The translations under genes were made by a program, and so were the position numbers. A stretch of DNA of 22,360 bases, taken from assembly GCA_017620345.1 (NCBI GenBank), contig JAFZQP010000158.1, positions 1-22,360 on the forward strand, written 5' to 3'. Under the pieces are notes generated by a model. That model had not been told where the DNA came from. It saw only the letters and a list, made by a program, of their open reading frames with translations, and did no database searches. Shown one piece after another: positions 1-7,108 of the stretch. This DNA is from Lachnospiraceae bacterium (lineage in GTDB: Bacteria; Bacillota_A; Clostridia; Lachnospirales; Lachnospiraceae). Position 1 is the stretch's first letter. Each line of letters starts with the position of its first letter.

Positions 1-30
1 AATAACACATGAGTGACAATACAATCTAAT

Positions 31-54
31 AAAAAGCTTCGGCGCAAGCCGAAG
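31..54 (-). terminator. Intrinsic terminator, distal hairpin of the addB-to-fdtA operon
   Basis: A 7-bp perfect stem (CTTCGGC 37-43 with GCCGAAG 48-54) closes a 4-base loop at 44-47. Read on the minus strand it is followed by CTTTTTATT, a proper U-tract. It lies about 130 bases after the fdtA-like stop codon and is the second of two hairpins. A plus-strand run GTTTCCTTTTT follows the stem on the other side, so weak bidirectional action is possible. Confidence 0.8.
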
Positions 55-68
55 GTTTCCTTTTTGAA

Positions 69-100
69 AAGCCCGGAAGGAAACCTTTTCCTCCGGGCTT
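69..100 (-). terminator. Proximal hairpin of a tandem terminator
   Basis: AAGCCCGGA (69-77) pairs with TCCGGGCTT (92-100), and GG at 79-80 can extend the stem with CC at 90-91 past a one-base bulge. On the minus strand the stem is followed by TTTTC and then A-rich sequence, so the U-run is short. It is the first hairpin met by the operon transcript, with the stronger hairpin at 31-54 behind it. The segment AAGGAAACC at 77-85 could instead pair with GGTTTCCTT at 54-62. Confidence 0.65.
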
Positions 101-181
101 ATGTTTCATTTATTTCAGGACATTTTCAAAAACGGTTGACAGTGCTATCTTAAATTAATGTAAGAAAAAAAGTGAATTCTC

Positions 182-592
182 TCAGACCTCTTTGATTATC
201 TTAAGATACTCGCTGTAGTCTCTGATATATTCCTTCCCGTCATAATGAGTGCTCGCAAGGACGAGAAGAACGGAATCAGCCGAAAAATCATACATCTCCT
301 TCCAGATCATCTTCGGAATATATACTCCCTCCATAGGGCGGTTCAGTTCCACCACCTCTTTATTTGTTCCATCGGTGATCATAACCTTGGAAGATCCGGC
401 AACGTTAATAAGAACAAATTCAGAATTCCTGTTGGCATGCTGGCCTCTTACCACCGTGCTATCCGAACCGTAGATATAGAATACACGCTGTATCGAAAAG
501 GGGATGTCTATCTCTCCTTCGGCTACCACAAGTTTCCCTCTGTCATCCCCCAGATCGGCAAATTGAAGTTTACGGTATAATTCCCGGGTCAT
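182..592 (-). CDS. FdtA/QdtA (WxcM-like) cupin, putative dTDP-4-keto-6-deoxyhexose 3,4-ketoisomerase family
   Basis: This 136-residue protein has the length and sequence pattern of the small cupin sugar ketoisomerases that move the keto group of dTDP-4-keto-6-deoxyglucose from C4 to C3. Family signatures visible are DDRGKL (16-21), IPFSIQRVFYI (30-40), the RGQH strand (49-52), the GSSKV turn (66-70) and a C-terminal YIRDYSEYL segment. In characterised FdtA and QdtA the central strand carries H-A-H. Here it is H52-A53-N54, so one active-site histidine is replaced. I recall a clostridial subgroup with this HAN form, so it may be a functional variant or a different isomerase. The ATG at 592 is chosen because AAGGAG lies 9 bases upstream; an ATG 11 codons further out lacks such a site. 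It is the last gene of the operon, 87 bases after the acetyltransferase. No sugar aminotransferase (FdtB type) is in the window. Confidence 0.8.
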   Translation of the reverse strand: MTRELYRKLQFADLGDDRGKLVVAEGEIDIPFSIQRVFYIYGSDSTVVRGQHANRNSEFVLINVAGSSKVMITDGTNKEVVELNRPMEGVYIPKMIWKEMYDFSADSVLLVLASTHYDGKEYIRDYSEYLKIIKEV

Positions 593-601
593 ATTTCGTC
601 T

Positions 602-607
602 CTCCTT
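602..607 (-). promoter_or_regulatory. Shine-Dalgarno AAGGAG deciding the fdtA-like start
   Basis: AAGGAG on the minus strand sits 9 bases before the ATG at 592. It supports that start over the in-frame ATG at 625. Confidence 0.8.
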
Positions 608-679
608 ATAGTCCCAAATTAACAAATCCCTCTACATCGCCCTGTTTTAAAGCCTTAGAGCATTGTATCGAATATGCAC

Positions 680-1414
680 TCATGCGTCGATAGCCTTATT
701 TATAAAAGATTTCGGATCTGCAAATTCCTCAGCATGCTCCTTGATCCAGTCTTCTCCTTTATCCCACCAGCGAAGTTTTAACAGCTTATCGACCGTATCA
801 TCGTCAAAGCGCATACCTATCTTCTTGGCCGGTGTTCCTGCATATATGGCATATGGTTCAACATCTGTTGTAACAAGACTTCTTGCACCTATAACCGCTC
901 CGTCACCTATAGTAACTCCGTCGATGATCATCACGCCCCATCCTATCCATACGTCATTTCCTATTAAAATATTATAGCCGTTGTCTTTATCAGCAGAACG
1001 TACTTCCTCAAAATAGTCTTTGTTAACGTATGTATATCCAAATTGTCTTTTTGTCGAATATAATGCCGGGTGTATCGCTATATTTTCACCCTTGACCGGG
1101 TGCCTGCCGGCAACGGTTTCCAAATCGCCCACGCACGTGTACTTTCCAATTTTTGTATTACTGATCCTGGCAAAAGGTCCGATATATGAACTGAACCCGA
1201 CATATACGTTGGCAAGTACCACGCCGTTCCCAATATAGTCCTTCCCCTCAAGTTTCGTTCCCTTATTAAAGTATGCTCCTTTTCCTATAATACTGTCGTA
1301 TTTTCTTTCAAGTCCTATCTTCACAAATGAGAAGCCTACGTTTCTATACAAGGCAGAACCTATATCCTCTATCTTACGTTTGATGTATTTTCCCGTCGAT
1401 TCCATCTTCTTCAT
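680..1414 (-). CDS. CatB-related hexapeptide-repeat O-acetyltransferase
   Basis: The 244-residue protein is a left-handed beta-helix acyltransferase that would use acetyl-CoA to acetylate a hydroxyl or amino group. Hexapeptide turns are seen at about 44-100 (IGKGAYF, IGNGVVLANVYVG, IGPFARI) and again after a long loop at about 148-190 (ILIGNDVWIGWGVMIIDGVTIGDGAVIGA). The closing YAIYAGTPAKKIGMRF motif followed by a LLKLRWWD helix is typical of the xenobiotic/CatB branch. The insertion with H105 (AGRHPV) lies where the family keeps its catalytic histidine loop. A GGTGAG Shine-Dalgarno lies just upstream of the ATG, and the gene starts 14 bases after the dgt stop. With the FdtA-like cupin next door, a surface-sugar substrate is a reasonable inference. 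Antibiotic acetylation is possible for the fold but nothing here supports it. Confidence 0.85.
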   Translation of the reverse strand: MKKMESTGKYIKRKIEDIGSALYRNVGFSFVKIGLERKYDSIIGKGAYFNKGTKLEGKDYIGNGVVLANVYVGFSSYIGPFARISNTKIGKYTCVGDLETVAGRHPVKGENIAIHPALYSTKRQFGYTYVNKDYFEEVRSADKDNGYNILIGNDVWIGWGVMIIDGVTIGDGAVIGARSLVTTDVEPYAIYAGTPAKKIGMRFDDDTVDKLLKLRWWDKGEDWIKEHAEEFADPKSFINKAIDA

Positions 1415-1428
1415 GAACGCTCACCGTA

Positions 1429-2883
1429 TCAGTCTATTCCCTTAAGTTCCCTGTACAGTCTTCTTGCATAACTGTCTGTCATGCCGGACACGTAATCCGT
1501 CGCAAGCAGGAGCCTTAAGTAAAGTTTTTCATTTTCGCTCTTTCCATCCGAATGGATCTTGTATATCTGTTTGAAGGAGGGCGAGAGAAGTCCCACCATT
1601 TTTTCATCTACTGCGCATGCGTGCATTTTCCATTCATCGGTATCGTAATAACGTAATGCCTTTACAAGCCTCTCCAGCAGAAAATCAAATATGGCATCTG
1701 CTGCAACTTCCAGTTTGAGGATCGACTCCGATAAAAACGCATATCTGTATGCCACATCACCAAGTACATCCATTATGAGACAACTCGGCATATCTGCAAG
1801 CAGTTCTTTCCTGAACGTGCCTGCCATTATGCTGTCATAATTCATCATGAAACTGTTAACTGCATCTGTGAGAAGAACACCCTGGACTCTCACTACCCAG
1901 TTCTGAATGGCATAAAGCTGAGGTTCCTCGTATTGCTGTGTCATTGCCTTATTCAGATAATAATCCAGTTTTTTCAAAAGCTTTTCTGCGGTCTGTATCT
2001 GCTCATCAGTCCCTGATCCCTCATCGGTCGATCTGTCGATCGCGGTCCTGATCTCACCCATGAGAATGCCTATATCGATCAGCCCCTTCTTAACGGCATC
2101 TTCGATATCCGCGGTCCGATAAGCGATATCATCTGCCGCCTCAAGTGCAAATGCGAGCGGATGTCTTCGTCCGTTTGTACCGCATCCATCCTGAACGCTG
2201 TCAAATACATCTGCATCTGCCGCAAAATACCCCATCTTCTTGCGGGCGATATCCCTGTCATTATCTTTCTTATCATAACTGATCTCCAACGATGAGCAGG
2301 GATACTTCATTATCGTTGCAAGAAGTGCTTTTGTCAGGTTCATTCCATGTTCATCCACAATGAAATGAAGCTTGCTTACAACACGCAAAGCCTGGGTATT
2401 ACCCTCAAAATGATAAAAATCGTTAGCCTGCTGATCCGTAAGAGCATCTATCAGCTTTCCGTCGTAATAATCTATCAGTGAGAGATTACGTTTAAACCAG
2501 TCCCTTATCGCGTCTTCGCCGAAGTGTCCAAACGGCGGATTACCGATATCGTGGAGCAGTCCCGCACACTCCAGCACGGAACAGATGTCTTCCTTGGTCT
2601 CAACAGTAAATTCCGCATCCTTAGCCTCTTTTATTATACGGTCCCCTATCATCTTCCCAACCGAGCGTGCAAAATTGGCCACCTCAAGCGAGTGAGTCAG
2701 CCTCGTTCTTATAAAATCGCTTTTATCCAGCGGAAAAACCTGCGTCTTATCCTGAAGACGCCTGAAAGATGCGCTTGATATGATGCGTTGATAGTCTTTT
2801 TCAAATTCTGACCTTGCATCCGCAGAGGAATTCCGGGGTACCGGGCGTATCCTGTCCGGACACATGAGTGTTTTCCATTCCAT
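1429..2883 (-). CDS. dgt: Deoxyguanosinetriphosphate triphosphohydrolase (dGTPase), HD superfamily
   Basis: The 484-residue protein hydrolyses dGTP, and perhaps other dNTPs, to the nucleoside and tripolyphosphate, and so trims the dNTP pool in the cytoplasm. HD-domain metal ligands are visible in RLTHSLEVANFA (H64), GLLHDIGNPPFGH (H111-D112) and AADDIAYRTADIED. The FEGNTQALR motif is typical of the long Dgt branch, and the length fits. The MEWKTLM start is the usual N-terminus of clostridial members. The ATG has no clear Shine-Dalgarno but begins 6 bases after the upstream stop (TAA), which suggests translational coupling. It sits in the same transcription unit as addAB, linking two nucleic-acid upkeep functions across about 6 kb of envelope genes. 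Confidence 0.95.
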   Translation of the reverse strand: MEWKTLMCPDRIRPVPRNSSADARSEFEKDYQRIISSASFRRLQDKTQVFPLDKSDFIRTRLTHSLEVANFARSVGKMIGDRIIKEAKDAEFTVETKEDICSVLECAGLLHDIGNPPFGHFGEDAIRDWFKRNLSLIDYYDGKLIDALTDQQANDFYHFEGNTQALRVVSKLHFIVDEHGMNLTKALLATIMKYPCSSLEISYDKKDNDRDIARKKMGYFAADADVFDSVQDGCGTNGRRHPLAFALEAADDIAYRTADIEDAVKKGLIDIGILMGEIRTAIDRSTDEGSGTDEQIQTAEKLLKKLDYYLNKAMTQQYEEPQLYAIQNWVVRVQGVLLTDAVNSFMMNYDSIMAGTFRKELLADMPSCLIMDVLGDVAYRYAFLSESILKLEVAADAIFDFLLERLVKALRYYDTDEWKMHACAVDEKMVGLLSPSFKQIYKIHSDGKSENEKLYLRLLLATDYVSGMTDSYARRLYRELKGID

Positions 2884-2889
2884 AGATAA

Positions 2890-3957
2890 TTAATTGGTCA
2901 CGCCGATATTGATCTTAAGATTTCCCTCATTCATATTACACTCTACTTCCGATGTCTGGGAACCCTTCGCGGTTTCGGCATGAATGGTATACATACACGG
3001 AAGAAGCGGGCTTACGATAGCGCTCTGGCCACTGTCCATCTTCTGGTCTGAAAAACCCGATATGGAAATGGTCGTTCCGTCATATCCCATATTGATCGTA
3101 AACTGTAATAACGGAAGCTTTACAATATATGCCGATCCGTTCTTGGCCGAATACAGTGAAGCATCCTTGATCTCTTCAAGAAACGTGGCACGTTTATCGG
3201 CATTCTCGGACATATACTGAGTAAAATGCTCAACAACAGACTGCGGATAGCCTATAAGTGTATGTGATTCGGAATCCTCATATGCCAGTTTTGTTCCAAC
3301 AAACCCGGGATCGTTTGCCGAAAGCGCCTTATCAAGCTGACTGAGCACTTCCTCATGGGATACGGCCGTAGAATAATCGCCGTAAGGCTCCCCCGCATCA
3401 AGCGCCATAGTCGCACCGGTCGTGGAATTCGGTATGGTAGCAGCAGCACTTTCTCCCAAAAGCGCACTGTTATCATCTGTCGAAGTCTCATCAGTCCCCG
3501 GAGCAGATGACGCTTCGGCCTGATCAGGCGTGATATCGGGAGCATTCTGTACTCCCTGGGTAGCCAGATTCGAGCCGAGCCCACCGCTCTTGTATTCGGC
3601 AAATATGTCCTTTACGACTCCGGAGATCGTAAACACATTGTGGGGATAATAAACAGCGCCCGCACTGCCGCCCTTTTCATACGCCAGCACGGAAGAAAAC
3701 AGGGCGATGGCCAAAATAAGGCTGTATGCTATCCATGCATAGTCCAGTATCCCTCCGCTCTTTTGTGCCACGATCGGGCTCTTGGGAGCCGAAGGTCTCA
3801 TGGGCTCCGTCTTCTCCGCCATTTTCTGGCTCATAGCCGCACTTGGTGCCTTTTTAGGTCCTGTATATCCGCTTTTGAATTTCGGACGCGATGCCGCACT
3901 GTTTCCGCTTATCACGTCCTGAACATTGTAAACTGTCCGTTTGTTCTTATCTGCCAT
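2890..3957 (-). CDS. Single-pass membrane protein of unknown function with an outside C-terminal domain
   Basis: I do not recognise a named family for this 355-residue protein. Residues 1-70 are basic and Ser/Pro/Lys-rich with no hydrophobic signal, so they are probably cytoplasmic. One membrane segment lies at about 71-93 (from LDYAWIAYSL to VLAYEKGG). A Ser/Thr/Asp/Ala-rich low-complexity linker follows at about 125-185. The C-terminal domain (about 195-355) has two sub-parts: a helical, charged piece and a beta-rich end. The latter contains SPLLPCMYTIHAET, loosely like the PLLPGxYTVKA strand seen in TcaA/YvbJ-type extracellular domains. This resemblance is weak. It starts 8 bases after the GT2 gene and ends 6 bases before dgt, so it is co-transcribed. 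A cell-wall or exopolymer-related sensor or scaffold is a guess from context only. Confidence 0.85.
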   Translation of the reverse strand: MADKNKRTVYNVQDVISGNSAASRPKFKSGYTGPKKAPSAAMSQKMAEKTEPMRPSAPKSPIVAQKSGGILDYAWIAYSLILAIALFSSVLAYEKGGSAGAVYYPHNVFTISGVVKDIFAEYKSGGLGSNLATQGVQNAPDITPDQAEASSAPGTDETSTDDNSALLGESAAATIPNSTTGATMALDAGEPYGDYSTAVSHEEVLSQLDKALSANDPGFVGTKLAYEDSESHTLIGYPQSVVEHFTQYMSENADKRATFLEEIKDASLYSAKNGSAYIVKLPLLQFTINMGYDGTTISISGFSDQKMDSGQSAIVSPLLPCMYTIHAETAKGSQTSEVECNMNEGNLKINIGVTN

Positions 3958-3965
3958 AATATCTC

Positions 3966-4898
3966 TTATCTGTCTGCCGAATGTCCTGTAACGCTGTGCA
4001 GTTTGATCTCAAAATCCTGCCGTTCCTTCTGTTTCAGTGAGTCAAGTATCATCCCCGCAAAGAAAGACTGTATCGCCGCCATAAAAACAAAGCAGCATAC
4101 AACCACTGTCGGTACCTTCTCTACATACCGCGTATTAATAAAATCAATAAACACCGGTATGAAGAACAGAAGGGAGATCAAAGCAAGCAGCAACGCCAAT
4201 CCCGAAAAAAACTGGAACGGCTTGTATATCCTGTAAAATTTGATTATTGTAAACAACACTCTGATGCCATCTCCGACAGTGTTCAGTTTGGACTCGCTGC
4301 CTTCGGGGCGATCCCTGTACTGGACGATGACATTTTCAACCTGCATATTCTTATCAATGGCATGGATAGTCATCTCGGTCTCTATCTCAAAGCCTTCGGA
4401 AAGAACGGGAAATGTCTTTACAAACCTGTAACTGAACGCTCTGTACCCGGTCATGATATCGGTGATATTGCTGTGAAACAGGGCATTGATCGACTTTTTT
4501 ACTATAGTATTGCCGGAGTTATGAAACAGTCTCTTATTCTCGGTAAAATAAGTAGATGATAATCTGTCTCCAATGACCATGTCTGCCTTTTTTTCAATAA
4601 CGGCTTCAACCATCTCCCCGGCATTATCTGCAGGATAAGTATCATCACCGTCCACCATCAGATAACAGTCAGCATCTATCTCCATGAACATACGGCGGAT
4701 AACATTGCCTTTGCCCTGTTTATACTCATGCCTGACGACAGCTCCGGCTTCGCGTGCGATCCTTGCCGTATCATCCGTCGAATTGTTATCATATACATAA
4801 ATCGTTGCCTCAGGAAGTGCCGCCTTAAAATCGGCAACAACCTTTGCTATGGTCCTGCTCTCATTGTAGCAGGGTATCAACACAGCGACATTGTCCAA
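3966..4898 (-). CDS. GT2 glycosyltransferase with C-terminal membrane anchor (DPM1/GtrB-like)
   Basis: The 310-residue protein carries a GT-A glycosyltransferase domain at 1-225. The N-terminal LIPCYNESRTI (7-17) binds the nucleotide, the metal-binding motif is D83-G84-D85-D86, and MTGYRAF (149-155) is the acceptor-side motif. RPEGSESKL (197-205) is characteristic of polyprenyl-phosphate sugar transferases. Two hydrophobic segments at about 229-252 and 262-285 anchor it, as in GtrB-like enzymes. Transfer of a sugar from a nucleotide sugar to undecaprenyl phosphate at the inner membrane face is the likely reaction, although donor and product are unknown. The start is TTG at 4898, preceded at 7 bases by AAGGGGG and lying one base after the TGA of the preceding gene. 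No conventional ATG is in reach without losing the first strand. Confidence 0.92.
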   Translation of the reverse strand: MDNVAVLIPCYNESRTIAKVVADFKAALPEATIYVYDNNSTDDTARIAREAGAVVRHEYKQGKGNVIRRMFMEIDADCYLMVDGDDTYPADNAGEMVEAVIEKKADMVIGDRLSSTYFTENKRLFHNSGNTIVKKSINALFHSNITDIMTGYRAFSYRFVKTFPVLSEGFEIETEMTIHAIDKNMQVENVIVQYRDRPEGSESKLNTVGDGIRVLFTIIKFYRIYKPFQFFSGLALLLALISLLFFIPVFIDFINTRYVEKVPTVVVCCFVFMAAIQSFFAGMILDSLKQKERQDFEIKLHSVTGHSADR

Positions 4899-4899
4899 A

Positions 4900-5472
4900 T
4901 CAAGTCCCCCTTACATCTCTTCCCGAGCCTGTTACGATCTTTACGATCAGCATTATAAACGGACAGACAAGCCCGACAACGACCGAAGTCCCTATTGTTC
5001 TTTTAGTTCCGCTTATGACTCCGTCATACAGATCCATATCATTAATAAGAAACTGAAGCATCGGGATGAGAAACATCCCCACAAATATCCCTGCCAATAT
5101 ATGGATAGCGTTAAAATCAATAAAATCCCTGAAAGAAAAATGCTTAGGATCGTAATGGAGTTTCCCAAAGTAAAAGCCCATAAACAATCCGTACAGTCCC
5201 AAAGCAAATATCTCCGGATATCTTATACTTTCTTCAAATAAGATATTTATCAGGAGAGTACCTCCGACGGCACTCATTGCACCGCTGATAGGGCCGAAGA
5301 AAACAGCTGCTATCACGACCACCAGCGCCCGCAGCCTGATCCACTCAAAAATCTGGGGATCAGCGATCCCCTCCGATATCATATGAACCTCCAACGCACG
5401 TTCTGCACATATCAGTGCCACTGCAAACAGCGTTGCGATTATCTCCTTTGTTCCGAAACTCGTTTTTTTCAT
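4900..5472 (-). CDS. Multi-pass membrane protein resembling an ECF-transporter S component
   Basis: From the ATG at 5472 the product is 190 residues with about five to six hydrophobic segments (roughly 8-26, 44-60, 62-80, 87-104, 120-143, 158-180). The N-terminal pattern FGTKEIIATLFAVALICAE and the following AAVFFGPISGAMSAVGGTL resemble S components of energy-coupling-factor transporters. A related 5-TM sensor-type fold cannot be excluded. The substrate is unknown, and no EcfA or EcfT gene lies in the window, as expected for group II ECF systems. The reading frame is open further upstream (ATG at 5538 and 5562, overlapping the CotH gene). I prefer 5472 because MKKTSFGTKE is a usual S-component start, but there is no good Shine-Dalgarno and the choice is uncertain. 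Its TGA is one base before the TTG of the GT2 gene. Confidence 0.7.
   Translation of the reverse strand: MKKTSFGTKEIIATLFAVALICAERALEVHMISEGIADPQIFEWIRLRALVVVIAAVFFGPISGAMSAVGGTLLINILFEESIRYPEIFALGLYGLFMGFYFGKLHYDPKHFSFRDFIDFNAIHILAGIFVGMFLIPMLQFLINDMDLYDGVISGTKRTIGTSVVVGLVCPFIMLIVKIVTGSGRDVRGT
4906..4912 (-). promoter_or_regulatory. Shine-Dalgarno AAGGGGG supporting the TTG start of the GT2 gene
   Basis: AAGGGGG on the minus strand lies 7 bases before the TTG at 4898, inside the last codons of the upstream gene. It is the main evidence for the non-ATG start. Confidence 0.75.
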
Positions 5473-5503
5473 ACGAATAAGATAACACTTGTCAGCAAAA
5501 ACC

Positions 5504-7102
5504 TCAAGGTAAAGTTGTCTGTAACGCCATCTGTTCATCGATCCAACGGACCCTGGCATCATAAAATGCGATCACGGCATCGCATAACCCGTCATAACCC
5601 TCAGTGTCCCCATACACCCTGCCAAGGCCTATATCATTTGAATGTCCATAGAAAAGATAGTTCAGATCGCCGTCAGTTCCCAGGCTCTTCCTTTGTCTTG
5701 CAAACTCATCGGCTCCATTCATCAGGACTTCTCTTATACCGTTGTTATAGTATTCATCATAAACTGCCTGTACAAAACTGTCATTTTTGAACAGTTCGGT
5801 ATACCACCCGGCATTTCTGACCTTCCACCCCTCCGGACTGTCAAAATACATGCCTGCCTTTTCATAGGGGTTACCCAGTGCACCATCCATATCCCACACG
5901 GGTCCCATATGGATCCTGCCATCCTTCCTGAGATAATACATATATGTACTTCTCTGCCAGGCATCAAAATTCATCGACGCTTCCTCTATCCAGTAATATC
6001 TGGCAAGAAGGCTTACGTCACATACTCTCGAAAGATCCTTATTCCCGGGATCCTCGATCGTGTCTATGAACTCCTGAAGTATGGAGGCAGCATTATCCTT
6101 ATCTCCGGGCGATGCGGTACCGGGGTAGAGCAGATCAGCTTGCGGATACTCTCCTCCGTCCGCAAACCATGTTTTCGACTCGTAAAGTATCGGTTGTTCC
6201 GCTTCCGGGGGATCCATCTTATAAAAATAGTCTCCCATGCGAAGCGGTATCCTGTTTTTATCAGCACTTACCTTGGTCGTGAGCAGGTAAACACCTTCGT
6301 ATTTGCCGTCAACGTACAGATCGACCGGCTGCATCTTGGGCTGATACGGTATTCCGGCTTCGGTAGCGATACTGTTAAACGAGATATTCTTCAGCAGGGA
6401 TGCATCATATGCATTACCTATAAGATTCCAGTTTTTATTCTTGCCCATTCCGAGCAGATTCTGAGCTTTTTTAAGTCTGAGATTGTATGATTTTTTCGTA
6501 TCACAGTCCCAGCTCATGTGACCGCGTCCCTGAAGTGATGCCGTTGTCTTTGAAGATCTGTCATCTGCTGTGCTGAGATACTCTCTGTACCATCCTTTTT
6601 CACGGGCAATTTTGTCGCCTACACATATGTGCATATTGCCATCGCATATGATTTCCTTTGTTTCTGAGGAATTCATGGTTTCATATACGTCGTGATCTTC
6701 GGATCTGAAATAGAGGACCGGCAGTGTATGATGCTCCACGACTACTTCCCAGGATCCGATCATAACCTTTTGTGAAAAGTCATATTCCCTGCGTGCCAGA
6801 TAATTACCTTCCGCGTCCCTGATATATACGGCAACGCATTTTTCATTTATATCCTCGGGAAGAACAAGATGTATGAATCCGTCACCGAGGCTGTAGCTTT
6901 CCACATCATACGGAAGTCCGCGATTTTCATCACCTGCGGCCAGCAGATCAAAGTACGGCATCGATGTTATATTCTCATCCGTGCATTCAAGAGTCGGGCG
7001 CGTATTTGCGATTACTGCCTTTCTTTCGCATAAAAGAGCCCCTGCAAGCGCAGCGGCTCCAACAACAACAGATATTAACAATAATGAAAATCGTCTGTTC
7101 AA
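5504..7102 (-). CDS. CotH-kinase family protein, membrane-anchored
   Basis: The 532-residue protein belongs to the CotH family, atypical protein kinases first known from spore coat assembly. A basic N-terminus and one hydrophobic segment (6-24) place the rest outside the cell. C25 is not in a proper lipobox, so an uncleaved anchor is likelier than a lipoprotein. CotH motifs in order are LQGRGHMSWD (190-199), KKSYNLRLKK (203-212), NWNLIGNAYDASLLKNI (224-240), YEGVYLLTTK (268-277), MNFDAWQRSTYMYY (377-390) and GPVWDMDGALGN (400-411); the last holds the presumed metal-binding Asp pair. The start is TTG at 7102 with AGAGGA 9 bases upstream, and no ATG follows until residue 48. The gene comes 6 bases after the DUF4956 gene. 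Its partner may be a surface protein rather than a coat protein. The window has no other sporulation gene. Confidence 0.92.
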   Translation of the reverse strand: MNRRFSLLLISVVVGAAALAGALLCERKAVIANTRPTLECTDENITSMPYFDLLAAGDENRGLPYDVESYSLGDGFIHLVLPEDINEKCVAVYIRDAEGNYLARREYDFSQKVMIGSWEVVVEHHTLPVLYFRSEDHDVYETMNSSETKEIICDGNMHICVGDKIAREKGWYREYLSTADDRSSKTTASLQGRGHMSWDCDTKKSYNLRLKKAQNLLGMGKNKNWNLIGNAYDASLLKNISFNSIATEAGIPYQPKMQPVDLYVDGKYEGVYLLTTKVSADKNRIPLRMGDYFYKMDPPEAEQPILYESKTWFADGGEYPQADLLYPGTASPGDKDNAASILQEFIDTIEDPGNKDLSRVCDVSLLARYYWIEEASMNFDAWQRSTYMYYLRKDGRIHMGPVWDMDGALGNPYEKAGMYFDSPEGWKVRNAGWYTELFKNDSFVQAVYDEYYNNGIREVLMNGADEFARQRKSLGTDGDLNYLFYGHSNDIGLGRVYGDTEGYDGLCDAVIAFYDARVRWIDEQMALQTTLP

Positions 7103-7108
7103 TCCGAT

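Noticed and set aside
136..164. TTGACA at 136-141 on the plus strand as an antisense promoter towards the fdtA-like gene
   Set aside because: The -35 is perfect, but at 17 bases the -10 would be TGTAAG, a poor match, and no ORF or terminator follows. Evidence is too weak to call an antisense RNA.
680..1414. Antibiotic resistance (chloramphenicol or streptogramin acetyltransferase)
   Set aside because: The fold is shared, but the gene is the penultimate gene of a chromosomal operon beside a sugar-isomerase-like gene, without mobile signatures. A surface-sugar substrate is likelier.
5473..5562. 30-residue N-terminal extension of the S-component-like protein
   Set aside because: It would overlap the cotH coding end by about 59 bases and lacks hydrophobic or conserved character. 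A start at 5472 fits membrane-protein topology better, though an ATG at 5538 cannot be fully excluded.
5642..6490. Plus-strand open frame of 282 codons opposite cotH
   Set aside because: It is antisense to clear CotH motifs, shows no recognisable family and has no ribosome site. I treat it as a shadow.
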